This document shows positions 40,739 through 54,226 of a DNA stretch of 64,000 nt, piece by piece. Position 1 is the stretch's first letter; each line of letters begins with the position of its first letter. This DNA is from Clavelina lepadiformis. Its lineage: Eukaryota; Chordata; Ascidiacea; Aplousobranchia; Clavelinidae. The notes under the pieces were generated by a model that was not told the origin of the DNA, did not search any database, and saw only the letters and a program-made list of their open reading frames with translations. The translations under genes were made by a program, and so were the position numbers. Location of the stretch: NCBI RefSeq assembly GCF_947623445.1, contig NC_135244.1, positions 6,572,001 to 6,636,000 on the forward strand, in the 5' to 3' direction.

Positions 40739-43700
40739 ATGCCTGGATATGGAGATGAAAGTGGCAGTGGGAGTGATTATGAAGAGGATGAACAGGTTAC
40801 CAGAGGACCAAGAAAAAGAGGAAGAGGAGCAAGAAATGTTGTATGTTTAATTGTTTGATGTTTTGTGTAGCAGACATGGGTAAAATTAGAGAAATATCTC
40901 ATTTTGTTCTCAACTATACTCAGTTGCACACAATTAAGCAAAAATCACACTAATATTAGCAAATGTACATTTATTTTGGAACTCAGCCAAATAATTGCTT
41001 GCGATTTTAGTAAAGCAGTTTTATGGCCTACTATTCACTCAGTTAGCAGCTACTACCTGCAAAACTTTCAGAAAATTATGCCTCTGCTCATTTTGCGTTT
41101 TTGTTTTCTGTCGAGGTGCATTCAAAAATCTTTACTCATGTTACATTTTGCAACAGTTTAAAAATCAGCCTGAACAACAAACGTTTTAGAATTACTTACG
41201 GACACTTCATTTCACAATCTCTTGCCAGTCACTATGCAATCTACAAAATAGACAGTAGATTGAAAACAGTTGTGTGATCTTCAAGTTTTATGCAGCTACA
41301 TTTTCTGAAAATTAAATGGTTGTGTATGTATATAGTGTATGCAGCATGCACATTTTCTAACTGAAAGAAATTGTTGGTTTCTTTATCATTTTTTGTGATT
41401 GCATTGATAAATTTGTTAATGAATGGTTTAGATTAATGGGTTTGATTTTGTAAAATCCTTCATCAGTAGCAACACTGACAGATGTAGCGTTAGGCTGAAT
41501 TTTACAGTATCTGAGTCTGTTTTCACAATTGTTTTACACGTTTTTACACCAAACCTTTCTCTCATCAGTATCTTATGTAATTTTATGCTTTATGTAATTT
41601 TTTGAAACAGGCTGCATCAAAAAGACCTCGCCATGATACCATGGAAAGTGAAGTTTCATCAAATGCAACTTTATTTGAAATCGTTCGACAAGGAAAGATG
41701 GCGATGGCTACTGTAGTAGATGACTGGATTGAAGCATATAAGGTTTGAAACTAGACATATTCTTACAAGGGATGGGCAAGTGAAAATATTTAATCTGGAG
41801 GATTTGAGTTCTCAAACTTTTATATCCAATATACCAATTTAAGCCATATTATAGGATTTTTTAGAATTTCTAGGCTTAAAACACCTAATATTATATTTCT
41901 CTTAAAGAAAGTGTAAAGTTTGTAGTTTTTAGGTCAGTCATATGGCACATGAAACGTTTTAAATTGCACGCATAGTCAATTTGTGCGTGCTTTGTTACTT
42001 TAGAGATAGTGAATATTGTCCTACTGAACTGCTTTTTGGTTAGTTTTATTCAAATTAATATAGTTTCTTGATCTTAACAGTTAACACATATATGAGTGAG
42101 TTGTTAGCAAGCAAACTTACACTATTATATTTGAAATTTTCATAGAAAGCACAAGACGAATATGTGGGAGCATTTTCAATTAATATTTGCTGAGATCTTT
42201 TCATGCTAGTTATGTTAGGTTGCTGGAAACCTAGCAAAACAAATTTGATTTAACTGTCCCGGTCTCCTAGAATAAATCCAAATTAGTAAATTATTCTCAA
42301 TTGCCTATCCTTAACTTTATGATCTATAGTATTTTCTTACATATGTCTAAATTGTGTTTTAACGCTTTGAAATTTGTTCAGTCTGATCGTTCAAATGCGG
42401 TGCTCGATATGATTCAATTTTTCATTCATGCATCTGGCTGCAAAGGCACAGTCACACCTCAGATGCTCAGGGAGGCAACAGAGGGATTCCAAGATATCAT
42501 TAAAAGAATGACTGAAGAATTTGATGAGGTTTTTTGCATTTGAGCATTATTATTTAGAACAGCTTCAATTTCATCAACATTTCTAGATGTGAAATTTTGT
42601 GAAAATGAAAGCGAGTTACATTTTGCAGGATAGTGGAGATTATCCTCTAATAGCACCAGGATTGCAGTACAAAAAGTTCAAATCCAACTTTTGTGACTTC
42701 GTACAGGTGAAGGCAGTTTGGCGATTGCAACTTGATGTTTAATAAATTCTAATGCTAAGAATATACTAACTACTTGCTTTTTGTATTTCATTCCTGAACT
42801 CAAGGCAAGTTTTATTCTGCACTTTTTCATGTAAATTTTAAAATTTACTTGAACCAAAAGTAAAATTCCATTTGGCACTTTTTCAATTAAAATGAGATTT
42901 TGAACAGAAATTATTTAAATTTCTAGGCTTTGATTAGGCAGTGCCAGTATCAAATCATATATGATCAATTCATGATGGACAATGTACTAACTTTGCTGAC
43001 GGAACTGAGCAATTCTCAAGTTCGTGCATTCAGGCACACTTCTACATTAGCAGGTGCTTACTGATTTTGCAGTTAGTTATATTTATGTATACGCTTTGTC
43101 ATGTAATAGTTCCAAACACATCTGTTACAAACATCTCAACAGTAAACTGACAACAGTTAATGCTAAAAATAAATCATAATTATGCGTACATCCTACATGC
43201 TTTAGTTAAAGATGTTTATGCTTAATAATAATTTTAATCACTACAGTATATACTTCACTGATAATCTGAACAGTGTCCATATATGTAGTAATTTGTTTTT
43301 TGCTTTCTTTTGAAGCAATGAAACTTATGACTGGCCTGGTAAACGTCGCATTGCAATTAAGTGTTAGCTTGGACAATGCCATAAGACAATATGATGCAGA
43401 ACGAAACAAAGCTGCCAGCAAAAGAGCCTCAGAGAAGCTCGACATTCTACTACAGAAGCGCAAGGAGGTAGTATTGCAGTTTTTTGTTTTTTTTTTAAAT
43501 GCATTCTTTTTGTATCCTGCAAGCTCAACATATATTTCAATTTCTTTTTAGCTTGAAGAAAACCAGAGTGAAATAGAGGGGATGCTGAATGGAATTTTTA
43601 AGGTGGATATGTTTTTCAGACATTGGCCACTAAAGCACTCTGTTGTTTAAATTTTAGCGTATTGCATTGTTGTTATTGAGTTTTATTTCAATATCTGTTT

Positions 43701-46700
43701 TTGAAAGTTAGTATTGGCATAAAACAAGTTACAAATATTGTAATGAATAGTTAATACGCAGGGCATCTTTGTTCATCGTTATCGCGACTTTATCGCTGAC
43801 ATTCGAGCGCTGTGTATGGAGGAGATTGGAATTTGGATGAAAATGTTTCCAAAGGTCTTCCTGACTGACAGTTACTTGAAATATGTGGGCTGGACCCTAC
43901 ACGACAAGGTCAGGAGACAGGAGTATGTATCCATTATCCATTAAAAATAAATGAATAATTTCTTGTAGAAATACTTTTGCCTCTATTGTGCTGATGTAGA
44001 TGATTCCTTTATCTCACAAGGTGACGCATTTGATCCTTATTCTAGCAAAAAGAGGTTCGATCAAAATGTCTTCACAGCCTGATTGGTTTGTATAGTGATG
44101 TGGAACTGGCCAGAGATCTCAAACTTTTTACTAGTCGTTTCAAAGACAGAATTGTTTCAATGACTCTAGATAAGGAATATGATGTGGCTGTGCATGCCAT
44201 AAAGCTGCTTATACTGGTTTTGACGTAAGCGGTTTCAAAGTGCTTTTTATTTCTACTTTTATGGTACACTTCAATCATGTTCATTTTTCTTTTAGAAACA
44301 CCAAGTAATGTATAGCTATAAGTTGAATGTTTGCTTACATACTTTTGCTTGTTAGACTTGCCTTTTTTGCATCATTACGCTATTTGCTTCAGAAACTGTG
44401 GCTACGAAACACCAGTACTGACCTCAGATGACTGTGAGAGTGTTTATCAGTTGGTCTATTCATGCCACAGGCCAGTGGCTGTTGCAGCAGCCGAATTTCT
44501 TAATAAACAGTTGTTCTTGAATAAGGTAATGTGAAAATATTTCTTGAATTTGTACTTTTTCTGTTGACACATAACATAAGTATTAATGGCTATTTCTTAA
44601 AGTGGATTGTAAGTTTTCATTCTGCTTCTAATAACAGCAAGTTTGATTTACATGATGCTGTATGTTGTTACTTGTAGGAGGTCAATCCTGGGTACACGAA
44701 AAGGGGTCGTCGAAGGAGTTCAAATGCTCCTCTCATTACTGATCTCGTCCTCTTCTTCATAGAAAGTGAGGTAAGTGAGAAGATAGGAACGATAGCAGAC
44801 ACTTAAAATAACTAGGGTGACAACATGTGATATTTTTAATCTCATTTTTTTCTGGCATTTTTACCCAAAGCTACACGAACATACCACTTATTTGGTTGAC
44901 TCGCTTTGGGAAGTTGCTGGAGGGATGCTGAAGGATTGGGAGTGCATGTCCAACATGCTCCTCGAGGAACCTGCTCAGGATAGAGATGCTTTGGATCAGA
45001 AACAGGAGAGCGTGTTGGTCGACATCATGGTGTGTTCGGTGAAGCAAGCAGCAGAAGGATGTCCACCATCAGGCCGACAAGGATATAACAAAGTAATTGT
45101 CTTACTATCCACATTGCACCTATGTCTAACGCTCCAGCATTATCCTAAATATGCACCGTTACTTTGACTGCAAATAGATTGCACTGGAATGTTTCCAAAC
45201 TTTTTGCTAAACAACATAATCATTTTTATGTTGTATGCTCTGTACAATTGCACAACATGTACAAATACAATCACAAACTCTTTGATTTGCTGGAACAAAG
45301 ACTAGTTAAATACTGAGGAAGCTCGTTAACTCGAAGTTGAAGTGATAGATGAAATTGTTTCGAGTTATATGAAGTTGGTTAAATTAGTTAAATTGTCATC
45401 TGGACTGTTGAAGTTTCTGTGTCATATCCCAAATTTTATATTAATTGACTTTGAGTTATCAAGCTTCTTCTGTACAACATACATGTAATTGTTAACGATG
45501 CTGATGATGCATTTTTATTTTTGAAAAAAGAATTTTTAGATATTTGCATTAACAAAATACTTTAGAAAATGGCGTCCAAAGATCGACGAGTTGCAGTTGA
45601 GGACAAAGCTAGACTCACCGAGCATTTCATCGTGGCCTTGCCCAACCTTTTACGAAAATTTCACATTGACAAGGAGAAGGTTGCTGGTCTCTTGCAGATT
45701 CCAAGATATTTTGACTTAGAATTTTATACAACAAGCAGGTGAAATTTAATAATACTTTTAAAAATAATTCATGTTAGTTAGTGGTTTAAGTAGTTGACAG
45801 CTTACATGTATTGCGGTGTGGTATTTTACTATTGGTAGACTTTAGGAATTAACTTTGTAATAACTATGGGCTTTCTGTGGCTTAGGCTGGAAAAACATTT
45901 GGATGATTTACTAAAGGAAATAGCTGTGGTAATAGAAAAACACACAGATTCAGAGGTAAATCAATAATTTGAGCTAGTACATGGTCATTTAATTACTAAA
46001 TCTGCTGTGGTAATTGTGGCATCAACATTGCTAATGCTTTATACACTTAAATTAAGGTTTTAGAACAAGCATCTCATACTTACCGCTTTCTTTGCAATGA
46101 TGAATATACCATATCCAGCAGAGTTAACATTGCACTACGAGCTGTTATCGATTCGTGGTTCGAGAACTTCAATTTAGCCCTGGCCATTTTCAAGGAAGCT
46201 GTGAGCGAAATTTAACATATTCTTGGGATATTTTGATACTAACTTCACAAAGGCAATATCAACCAGCTTAAAATCACTTTTTTATCAATAATAACGCGCG
46301 AAAAACGACTGACTAGCTATAAGCTGCTGTTAGGTTTAAATTATACTTTGGACTCTGATGGCACATATTCTGATTCCGGTCGTTTAAGATCTAATTAACA
46401 CTAAATTTTTCAGACTAATCAGGGTGACGAAGCAGATGAGGAGGAAGTATACAATGTCGTCCAAAGTCTGAAGCGACTCACCCATCTCTACATGTTCAAT
46501 GATATTTCTTCAGATTTATACAACCAGGTGATTACGTTGTTTTGAATATGTTTATCTGGGTAGTTTGATGTTAAACGTTACAAAGATTTTATTTCTTTTT
46601 TCAGGTCAACTCAATTCTTGTAATGCATTATGACAGCATGGATTCTGTGCCAGAACCTGTAAGTAGTGTCGTGATTTGACTTTACAAAGTTTTGGTTTTC

Positions 46701-49700
46701 AGTGTAACTCAGTTTTATCAAAATAATCAAATCATAAACATGCATAAATGTCTCATTTTAGTATTTCTCAGATTGTTTATAGCATATGTGAAGTCAGTAG
46801 ACAATATTGTCCACATTAACTTTTCAATTCATGGCAATTTTTGCTCAATATTTTATCACTTAACTTAGCAAGGTCGGTAACTAAGGCTCGAACAGTGAGA
46901 AATTATTGCTAAATTCAAGTTTTACAAAGACTTTCCTTAGGCCGAAGATACAGATTCTGATGCCATACCTACCTGACTAACTTACGCTAGCCGATCCAAT
47001 AACTTGTATATCATCTCTTTTCATGGCTCTGCTAATCCCTGCTCCTTTGAAAATCTAATAAAAAGGTTCATGATGATAAGTAAAATTGATAAGTAAAAGA
47101 ATGTGCATCCCTACCAAGTGAAATCTCAGGCTAAGTTCAGATTATCCCTAACTGGAGTCAGCTAGCATATTTTTGACTGAATCTGACTTCAAGTCCAGTG
47201 ATTTGAAAATACTTCAAGTTCTGCCTCCACAGCCCTGGTTTGTGGTTCTTCATGAGAGTTTCTTGTCATTTAATCGTCGCCTTATTATCAGCGTATAATT
47301 ATGAATGCAACACATGAAGCATTCAGCAGATGCCACTTTGTAAATTGAGACTCGACTTTATAAATCCATTTTCAGTTTTATTTGCATTATATTTGTAAAC
47401 GAAAAGAGGCTTATTCTGATACATATAACTGACTGTTTTCAAACATATTACCACTGGCGTGATAAACACATGGGTGTAGTTAATAACACCAAAATAGATT
47501 TTCATCTTAAAAAGACGTTTTCACTTAAACAAACCACATTTATGAAAAATTCTATGTTGAAAAACGCTTGATGACATTTTTACCATCCAGAATTATAATT
47601 TGCTGCTGGTCTAAGTGTGTCAGCTGAAAAAATACTATGCTTATTAAATCTGAAATAGGCTGGGATCAGGGTGGGTTTAGTAAGTGACGTCCATAGTATC
47701 GTTGCTTTACAGCGATCACTAACTGTTGTATCATTCACAGATGCTAAGACAAGCTATCAAGTTCATTTACTATGACTTGATATACGGACTTTCAAAAGTC
47801 AAAAATCAAAGTGAAGGTAATGAAGCAGGTGGACTTGGATCTCATGACGCCAAAACTGCAATTTCACAGCTCAGAAAGCGTGTGACGGAATATCTCAGAT
47901 CATGTGAACTATCACTTGTGCAATCTCCTCACAAAGAGGTAAATTGATCTTAGCTTGCTTAGTGAAAGTGTCTTGCATAAAATATTGTGCCACCCATGGA
48001 AACTAATTTGAATTGCTATTTGTTAAATTGAGTTGAATTTCTCAAGGTTTCTAATGATAGCATGGTTTAAGAGTGTTTTTGTCTGCTGGCTTTCAGACAT
48101 CAATTTTAATTTGTTATGCCCAGCTTTTAATCTGCTGTTATTCTGCCCAGGTGCAAGAAGCTTGTTACATGTCACTCTGTGACCTGCTTGTTATATTTTC
48201 CCCACAACTTGCAACTTCAAGTCCAACTTTAAAGCCACTTGTGCAGAGAGCTCCCGACGCACTTCAGCATGCTCTTGTTGATTTTGTCAAAGAGTTTGTT
48301 TTCACAGTACCTGATGAAGAAGAAGGTAATATATATATGAGAAAAAATACTCTTATTGTCTTTGTCTGAAAATGTTTGCCGTAATTTATGTGTAAATAGA
48401 TGTAACGTAAATGTAACCAGTTATGTGCCTGTTTTGAAGTTATGCTTCACATAGCTTTACATTTAATGTTTCACAGATGAAGACGACACGGCTAAAATTG
48501 ATGCCTTGCATCGCCGTAGATCTCTACTGGCTGGCATATGCAAGCTCTTTGTCTTCAGCATGATAGATCTCCGCCATGCTGCATTCATATTTCAGCAATA
48601 TATAAGGTTTCTATGCTTGTTAACAATAAAATTGTTGTAAAGTAATTCAATGGATATTGACCTTTGTTTTAGTTTGAGTTGTGTTTGTTTTATTTGCCAA
48701 AATTAAAGTGTGGAATGTATAGGTATTACTCTGACTACGGTGACATAATAAAAGAGACAATCAGCAGATCAAGACATATAAACAAAGTTGCCTGTGCGCA
48801 GACACTGGCCCTAAGCTTGATGAAGGTGAGCAACAAGGGTAGAAGAATTGTTCAGCACTTGTATTGGATTTGTCCTGTCATCTCACTACTTTTATGATTT
48901 TAGTCACAATGTAGTAAGACTAAAATGTGCAAAAAGTTATTTAATTCTCTGTGTCCAATGTAATTTTTGTTTTAAAGCTTTTCAGAGACACCCTTGCAGA
49001 ACAGGGAGGTCAGCTTGACCATGGCTCACAACAGTACGGGCATATGAAAGAGTTAGCTCGACGTTTTGCTCTAACATTTGGTCTGGACCAGGTCAAGACA
49101 AGAGACGCTGTTGCTGAACTGCACAAGTACGTCCTCACCTGTTAAGCGTTGCCTTTTTTATGTACAGTTATAATATTCATACTCTTTCAAACAGCAGCTC
49201 ATATTGAATAGAATAGCAAAATTGAACTGTATAAAATATATCTTGAATGTATGACGTATATGTTGGACAAGTGATGCAGTGATTCGTTCTTCATTTAGGG
49301 AGGGAATTTTGTTTGCATTGAAACGAGATGATGGATACCCACAAGATGAATTTATACCTCCTCCCAATCTAAGCTTTTTGGGAATACTAGTTGAATTTTC
49401 AGCTAAACTTATGAAGCAAGACAAAAAGACAGTGTAAGTGTTTATAATATCACTGCACAAGCTTTACCGGTTACCAAATTTTTTTTTCCAAACCTGGAAG
49501 GAAACTTGTGTTTGCTGTTTGCTTCAAAAAATCAAACAAAACCTTATGAGAGAGCATTGTTTTTGAAATTATGTTAGTGATAAAATACAATTATTGCCAG
49601 CAATGAATAGTAACAAAAGATATATGAAAGATATACAAAAGATATATAAAGCCTATATGATTTTTTTAACTACCTCAATACTACTCACGGTTTATTTTCA

Positions 49701-52248
49701 CAGTGTCAATTATTTGGACCGTCGCACCAAAGAGAGCATGCTCACAAATCAGGACCCAGATTGGATTCCACTCATAACTTATCACAATTCACTTGTCCAA
49801 GGAGCTGATGATGATGTGAGATCAGTAGCAGGGAAGGTTGGTGGATTTCTTTTATGTAAATGTTTTTATTGTACTTCATCAGTCAAACATTTAATTGCTT
49901 TTTAAATCAAGTCAATTTTTTCTGTTGGAAAAGAAATCTTGCTGCGATAAATATAGACAATTATGAACTTTATAAAGGTTATTTATCATGTTTTAGTGAA
50001 AATGTGTTGGAATATAAAGTAAACTTCCTTTTCGATGCAGGGTCGAAAAGGAAGACGCCGAAAAAATGTTGAAGGTAATTTTGAACCCCCTGCAACACCT
50101 AGAAGCCCCGCTACTCCCATGCAACCTCCGCAAACACCTATGACACCACAGGTAAGACTATCGTGTAATCTGAGCCAATAGAGATTAATAAATAATTTAT
50201 TAATTTACATTTATATATTTTATTTACTGCGTTCAGCTCTAATTTAAATTAGTTAAGAAATGAAATATTTCGAAAGTAATTAAACATGATTGCAAATAAA
50301 AAAGTTTAACTCATTGTCACTTTGTCTTTCATGGTTACTAGTTGACATAAAAAGTTGGTTTAGTAAAGTTAAAAATTTTGGTTTAATTAGACTCCAATGA
50401 CTCCCCAACAAGCAGTTGGTCATCCTCAGCTTACTTCGACAGTGGTAAGAGGTATGCAACCACAGGCTGCTATGGCTGCCGCGGAGCAAATGCATATGAC
50501 CGAGGACCATTCTCTCGACTTCCAGCAACAGTAAGTTGTTGCTTTATAAAGCTCCTACAGATATTTCAGAGTGCATGAACATTTTCCACTACACGCAACA
50601 CATTTTGGCTCTGTTTCAATAAGCATGTTTGCAAGTCATTAGATTATAGAAACTACCCTTGTTCATTTTGGAAGATAAGTTTTTATGGATAAACGTATGC
50701 CAAGAATAGTAATGATTGTTCTTACTTATTCATCAAGTCATGCGTTTCTATGATATTGTGTAACGCTATGCAAAATTAAAATGTAGTGTTAGAAAAGTTA
50801 TTATAGATTATTCAACTTGTATTCATTGTAGAATTGCAATAAGAGAATGGAAGAAGCAGTTATGGTCAAACAGAACAGCCTTTTATGATACTATGAGTAG
50901 TCTGAAACCGAGGAAGCAGCAAAGGGTGCAGCAACAAAGACAAACAAAAAAGAAAAGAAATGTTCCACAATCAAAAATAACACCTTCCAAAGCAAAACTT
51001 GCAGAAAAAGAAAAATTAGTACGCAGTGAGGTTTCAGTCCCAAGACAAGTGACCAGAAAAAAAGCCCAGACCTCAACAGCTCTCAATACAGAGAATGAAA
51101 GCGTACTTAAAACCAAACCAAGGTCTCCATCAGTTAATTCAACCCAAGATGATCTCTCCACACCTGACCGGGTCGTCGAGACTTCAAGCAGAGGCAGGTT
51201 GAGATCTGTTCCATCTTACTTGGAGCAAAACTCAGATGACGATTTCGAGGAAGTGCCGTCCCCCAAATGGGGAAGATTTGAGAAGGGTAAAGAAATGAGA
51301 AAAAAGGAGAAGAGTGCTGCAGGTGGCAACAGTAAGGAGAAAGGGAAGCGTAGCCTGTTTGATGACGACAATGAGGTTGAGATTGATGACTTTGACAATA
51401 CAAGTGAACTAGTGCAGGAAACTGATGATTTCAACAACAGCAATGTCATAGGGGTTTCAACTATATGCCCTATAACAGAAAAAAGTAAACAAAGTGTAGA
51501 CCGAGACATTGTCAGAGACAATCGTAATTTAGATATGAGCCACACTCTTCATGATTGGCTTCACACCAGTGAGGATGAAGGTCTCATTGATGACATTGCA
51601 GTCATGGCAGCCTCGGATAATGCTTCAAGCACTATCAACAACCCTTTTCAGAATATTGTTTTTAAGGCAAAAGAAGATGCAAATAAGTCCTTTTTGTCGA
51701 ATCACAGTAGTTCCATTGTTGAAGAAGATTTTGCTGACCCTTCAGGCATCTCAGATGTTGATAACAGTGAAGATGAGTTTGAGAATGTTCAGGAGTCCAT
51801 TAGGAAAATGAACGTTCAAAGTCAGGGAAGATTCCGAGAGAAAGAAAGGAATGAAGATACTGTTACAAGTGAAGATACTGACGAGGATATAACATCCAGG
51901 AAAAGCAATGAACTAAGTGAAGAGGGGGACATTGTTGATGAAGATATATTGCATCAGGCACTTGAGGATGAGAAAACCTTCTTCCAGAGTCCGAGTCAAA
52001 AAGTTACCAGACATCAGGAGGAAGCAACTAGCCACTCCAACCCGCAGCAAAAATCTCAGGATGCAGAGTCAGATGAAGAGGATTTTGGTTTTGGAATATT
52101 TAATGATGTGGTAAAAGATGTCATGATGAATACGAGCAGGTTGTCCCAGTCTCAGGAGCAGATAGAAAGTGATGATGAAGATGAAAGCTCAATAACCAGT
52201 CAGTTTACACAAAGCACCTTCAACCCCCCACACAAGTCAAGATTTTAA
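40739..52248 (+). CDS. STAG: Cohesin subunit SA/STAG (stromalin), long form
   Basis: Twenty-seven exons: 40739-40840, 41611-41742, 42382-42528, 42629-42706, 42927-43053, 43316-43467, 43552-43602, 43762-43908, 44046-44224, 44393-44525, 44678-44770, 44871-45092, 45566-45738, 45886-45955, 46057-46200, 46414-46527, 46605-46658, 47741-47938, 48151-48325, 48477-48606, 48723-48825, 48978-49126, 49299-49433, 49704-49836, 50041-50151, 50391-50530, 50832-52248. All phases agree, giving 1602 residues (vertebrate STAG about 1230-1260). STAG binds RAD21 and regulates cohesin loading and release. It has an acidic then basic nuclear N-terminus, the STAG helical region ([25 protein letters not shown]), and the stromalin conservative domain starting near residue 264 with [19 protein letters not shown] long helical-repeat body follows, then a TP-rich linker ([20 protein letters not shown]) with possible CDK sites. 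The last exon is a 472-codon disordered, acidic, Ser-rich tail. Near its end, [15 protein letters not shown] resembles the vertebrate PIFEDVMMSSR motif. Confidence 0.95.
45313..45472. mobile_element. TA-flanked MITE in a STAG intron
   Basis: The left end CTGAGGAAGCTCGTTAACTC and the reverse complement of the right end, CAGAAGAAGCTTGATAACTC, match at 16 of 20 bases. TA lies on each side (45311-45312 and 45473-45474). The 160-bp size and TA target suggest a mariner/pogo-derived MITE. Confidence 0.7.
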
Positions 52249-52575
52249 CTGATTGATCACAAATGTGAAACTAATTAATGCTCAGCGAATAGTGCATGTT
52301 AAGAATTGTAGTTTCCGTTTTGCAAGTATTTGAAAACTAGCATGTTTGACTAACGTTTATTTCAGCTTTGACACTTTTATTAACTTCCATTTTCTAAAAA
52401 AGCTAACCTCACCAACCGAAAAGTCGTATATTATGATGATTACAATTTCTTGTTGACTTTTTTATTTGTCATTGTTCTTATGTTAAATTTCATGATGGTT
52501 GTGTTTTGTTTTGACCAGTTTTTGGTTTGACACGTTGCATTTTACTTTCTTTTCTTGTCACTCTATCACGAACAG

Positions 52576-53014
52576 GATGGGACCACATATGTCCATGAAT
52601 CAACAAGCAATTGCATCCCCTCACGTAAATGATTACCAAAACCCCATGCACGTGGGCTACTCAATGTCAAACCCACCTCAAAACGTCCCGCATCCCAGTC
52701 CCATAGGGCAGATGGCTACACCTGCACACCCTCCACCGCAATACGTGCATCCTGGAACTCCAGTTGGGGGCTACCATCAGGTAGCCACTGACCCGTTTCA
52801 AGGGGTTATGTCACCTCAATTGCAGCCTGGAATGCCGGCATCTTCCACGGTACAAAATGCACGGTTCTCACCATTTCATTTTTATTTTTTATTTTCTTGC
52901 GGTGTTTATACAAGGATAGTGGTGTGAGTTATCTACTAACTGACAACAACCACAGGTCATCAGTTGCGAATGTTGACATTTTATGTTTTTTTTTTTCAGT
53001 ATTACGGAAATTAG
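52576..53014 (+). CDS. STAG: Alternative 3' exons of STAG (proline-rich tail)
   Basis: Exon 52576-52849 follows an AG acceptor (CACGAACAG) and ends at a GT donor. Exon 53000-53014 follows a T-rich acceptor and encodes YYGN plus stop. The phase-2 end of STAG exon 50391-50530 (CA) joins 52576 to give CAG ATG GGA, and the frame stays open for 96 codons, rich in Pro, Met, His and Gln (MGPHMSMNQQAIASPHVN...). Skipping the large exon at 50832 would give a protein of about 1226 residues. The composition resembles the preceding TP/PQ-rich exons. An AATAAA follows at 53190, while none is seen just after the long-form stop at 52248. I read it as an alternative STAG C-terminus; a separate downstream gene is the alternative. 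Confidence 0.65.
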
Positions 53015-53189
53015 TTTCCCGTATCTGGACTCATGATATGGGTCAGAGCGGTTTCTCTTTGGTCATTCAAGCGAAGTTTGGGTTTCGATTAAGAAGTGAG
53101 AAAGTTTACCAAATTATCATTCAATGTTGTGTTTGTTCTATTGAGTGCTCACTGCCGTTTTAAGCTGTTTGTATAAAGTGGACTCATTT

Positions 53190-53195
53190 AATAAA
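53190..53195 (+). terminator. Polyadenylation signal of the STAG locus
   Basis: Perfect AATAAA 176 bases beyond the alternative stop at 53014. It is the first such signal after the STAG coding exons. Confidence 0.6.
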
Positions 53196-53552
53196 ACCTA
53201 AATTCGTATGTTGGTGGTTTTTTGAGCAATTGTCAGTAGACGATGTAAACAACGACAGCGTTTAATCATTAACAGATGCCGGAAGAGAGCTTATAATGAA
53301 TTATACTAGTGAAAGAATTTTTAAAAAATAGTTTGCTGTAAGGTTACAATGGTATAAAAGTTGTTGGTTTGCCCTGTATTGTGAAATGTTTGGAGAAAAT
53401 TAGCCTATGATGTCATATTGCATACAAATTGATTAACAAGGGTGATTAAATATCGTAAAATCCGTGTTTAAAATAGGTAACAAGTTATTTGAAACCGGGG
53501 GTCACAAGTCAATTTTCTTAATGGTATAGTAGGTTAAGTTGCAATAGGGAGC

Positions 53553-54226
53553 ATGATTCGTTTAGCGTTGGGATAGTGGGATTTCAGAGGATTGGAAGAA
53601 TCAATTCAAATGATGTTAGAGTACCTCGACTACGAATATAAATGATACCATATGATCGGTGAACCTTGCGACCTTTGGGAATGGTTTGACGTCAAACATT
53701 CCTTTGATATGGATTTCCCAAACATTCCTTATCTAATTGACGGCGATCTATGAAGTTGACCCAAATGTAAGCGATCGTGACGTAGGCTACATCTCAAGAA
53801 AATTCGATTTGCTCTGTCCTGAGAGCGAAGTCGAGACACACAAGTGTGACATGGTGGAAGAAGCAATCCGTGAGTTAGTATACCCTTCCTTCGTTTGGCT
53901 TACATTTTCGACAATTTTGAAGTGGTTAAAAGGAAATATTTTATAGAGACCTTTGCACCGAAAATGGGCTTTTTTAAGAAATTTTGGAAAAAACGACGTG
54001 GTTGATAAAGGATAAGTTGACATACGTTGATTTTGAGTTTTGTGAAGGACTCGGTGCAATTTAGGTGATGGAACCACACGGCCTGGAGAAATTTCCAAAC
54101 TTCTGGGGCTACAAGGATCGGCTTTTTTCTTTAGGGAAAATTGCTACCTACAGGAATTCGGATCGATTCAGTAAATGGCCTCTGCATGGAAAGTTTGTCC
54201 GTTGGGGAGGAAAAGAAGAAAACTAA
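53553..54226 (+). pseudogene. Mu-class glutathione S-transferase pseudogene, full-length copy
   Basis: Across shifting frames the translated sequence follows a mu-class GST from end to end: WDFRGLEESIQMMLEYLDY, WFDVKHSFDMDFPNIPYLID, YISRKFDLLCPESEVETHK, DKLTYVDFEFCEGLGAI, MEPHGLEKFPNFWGYKDRL and the end SDRFSKWPLHGKFVRWGGK. The frame is broken by a TAG where the N-terminal GYWD tyrosine should be, a TGA after the LEYLDYEYK segment, a frameshift near 53750, and further stops in the second half. It cannot make an enzyme. There are no introns, so it may be a retrocopy. It spans the left boundary of the tandem array: the first 96 bases lie outside the unit and the rest inside. Confidence 0.85.
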
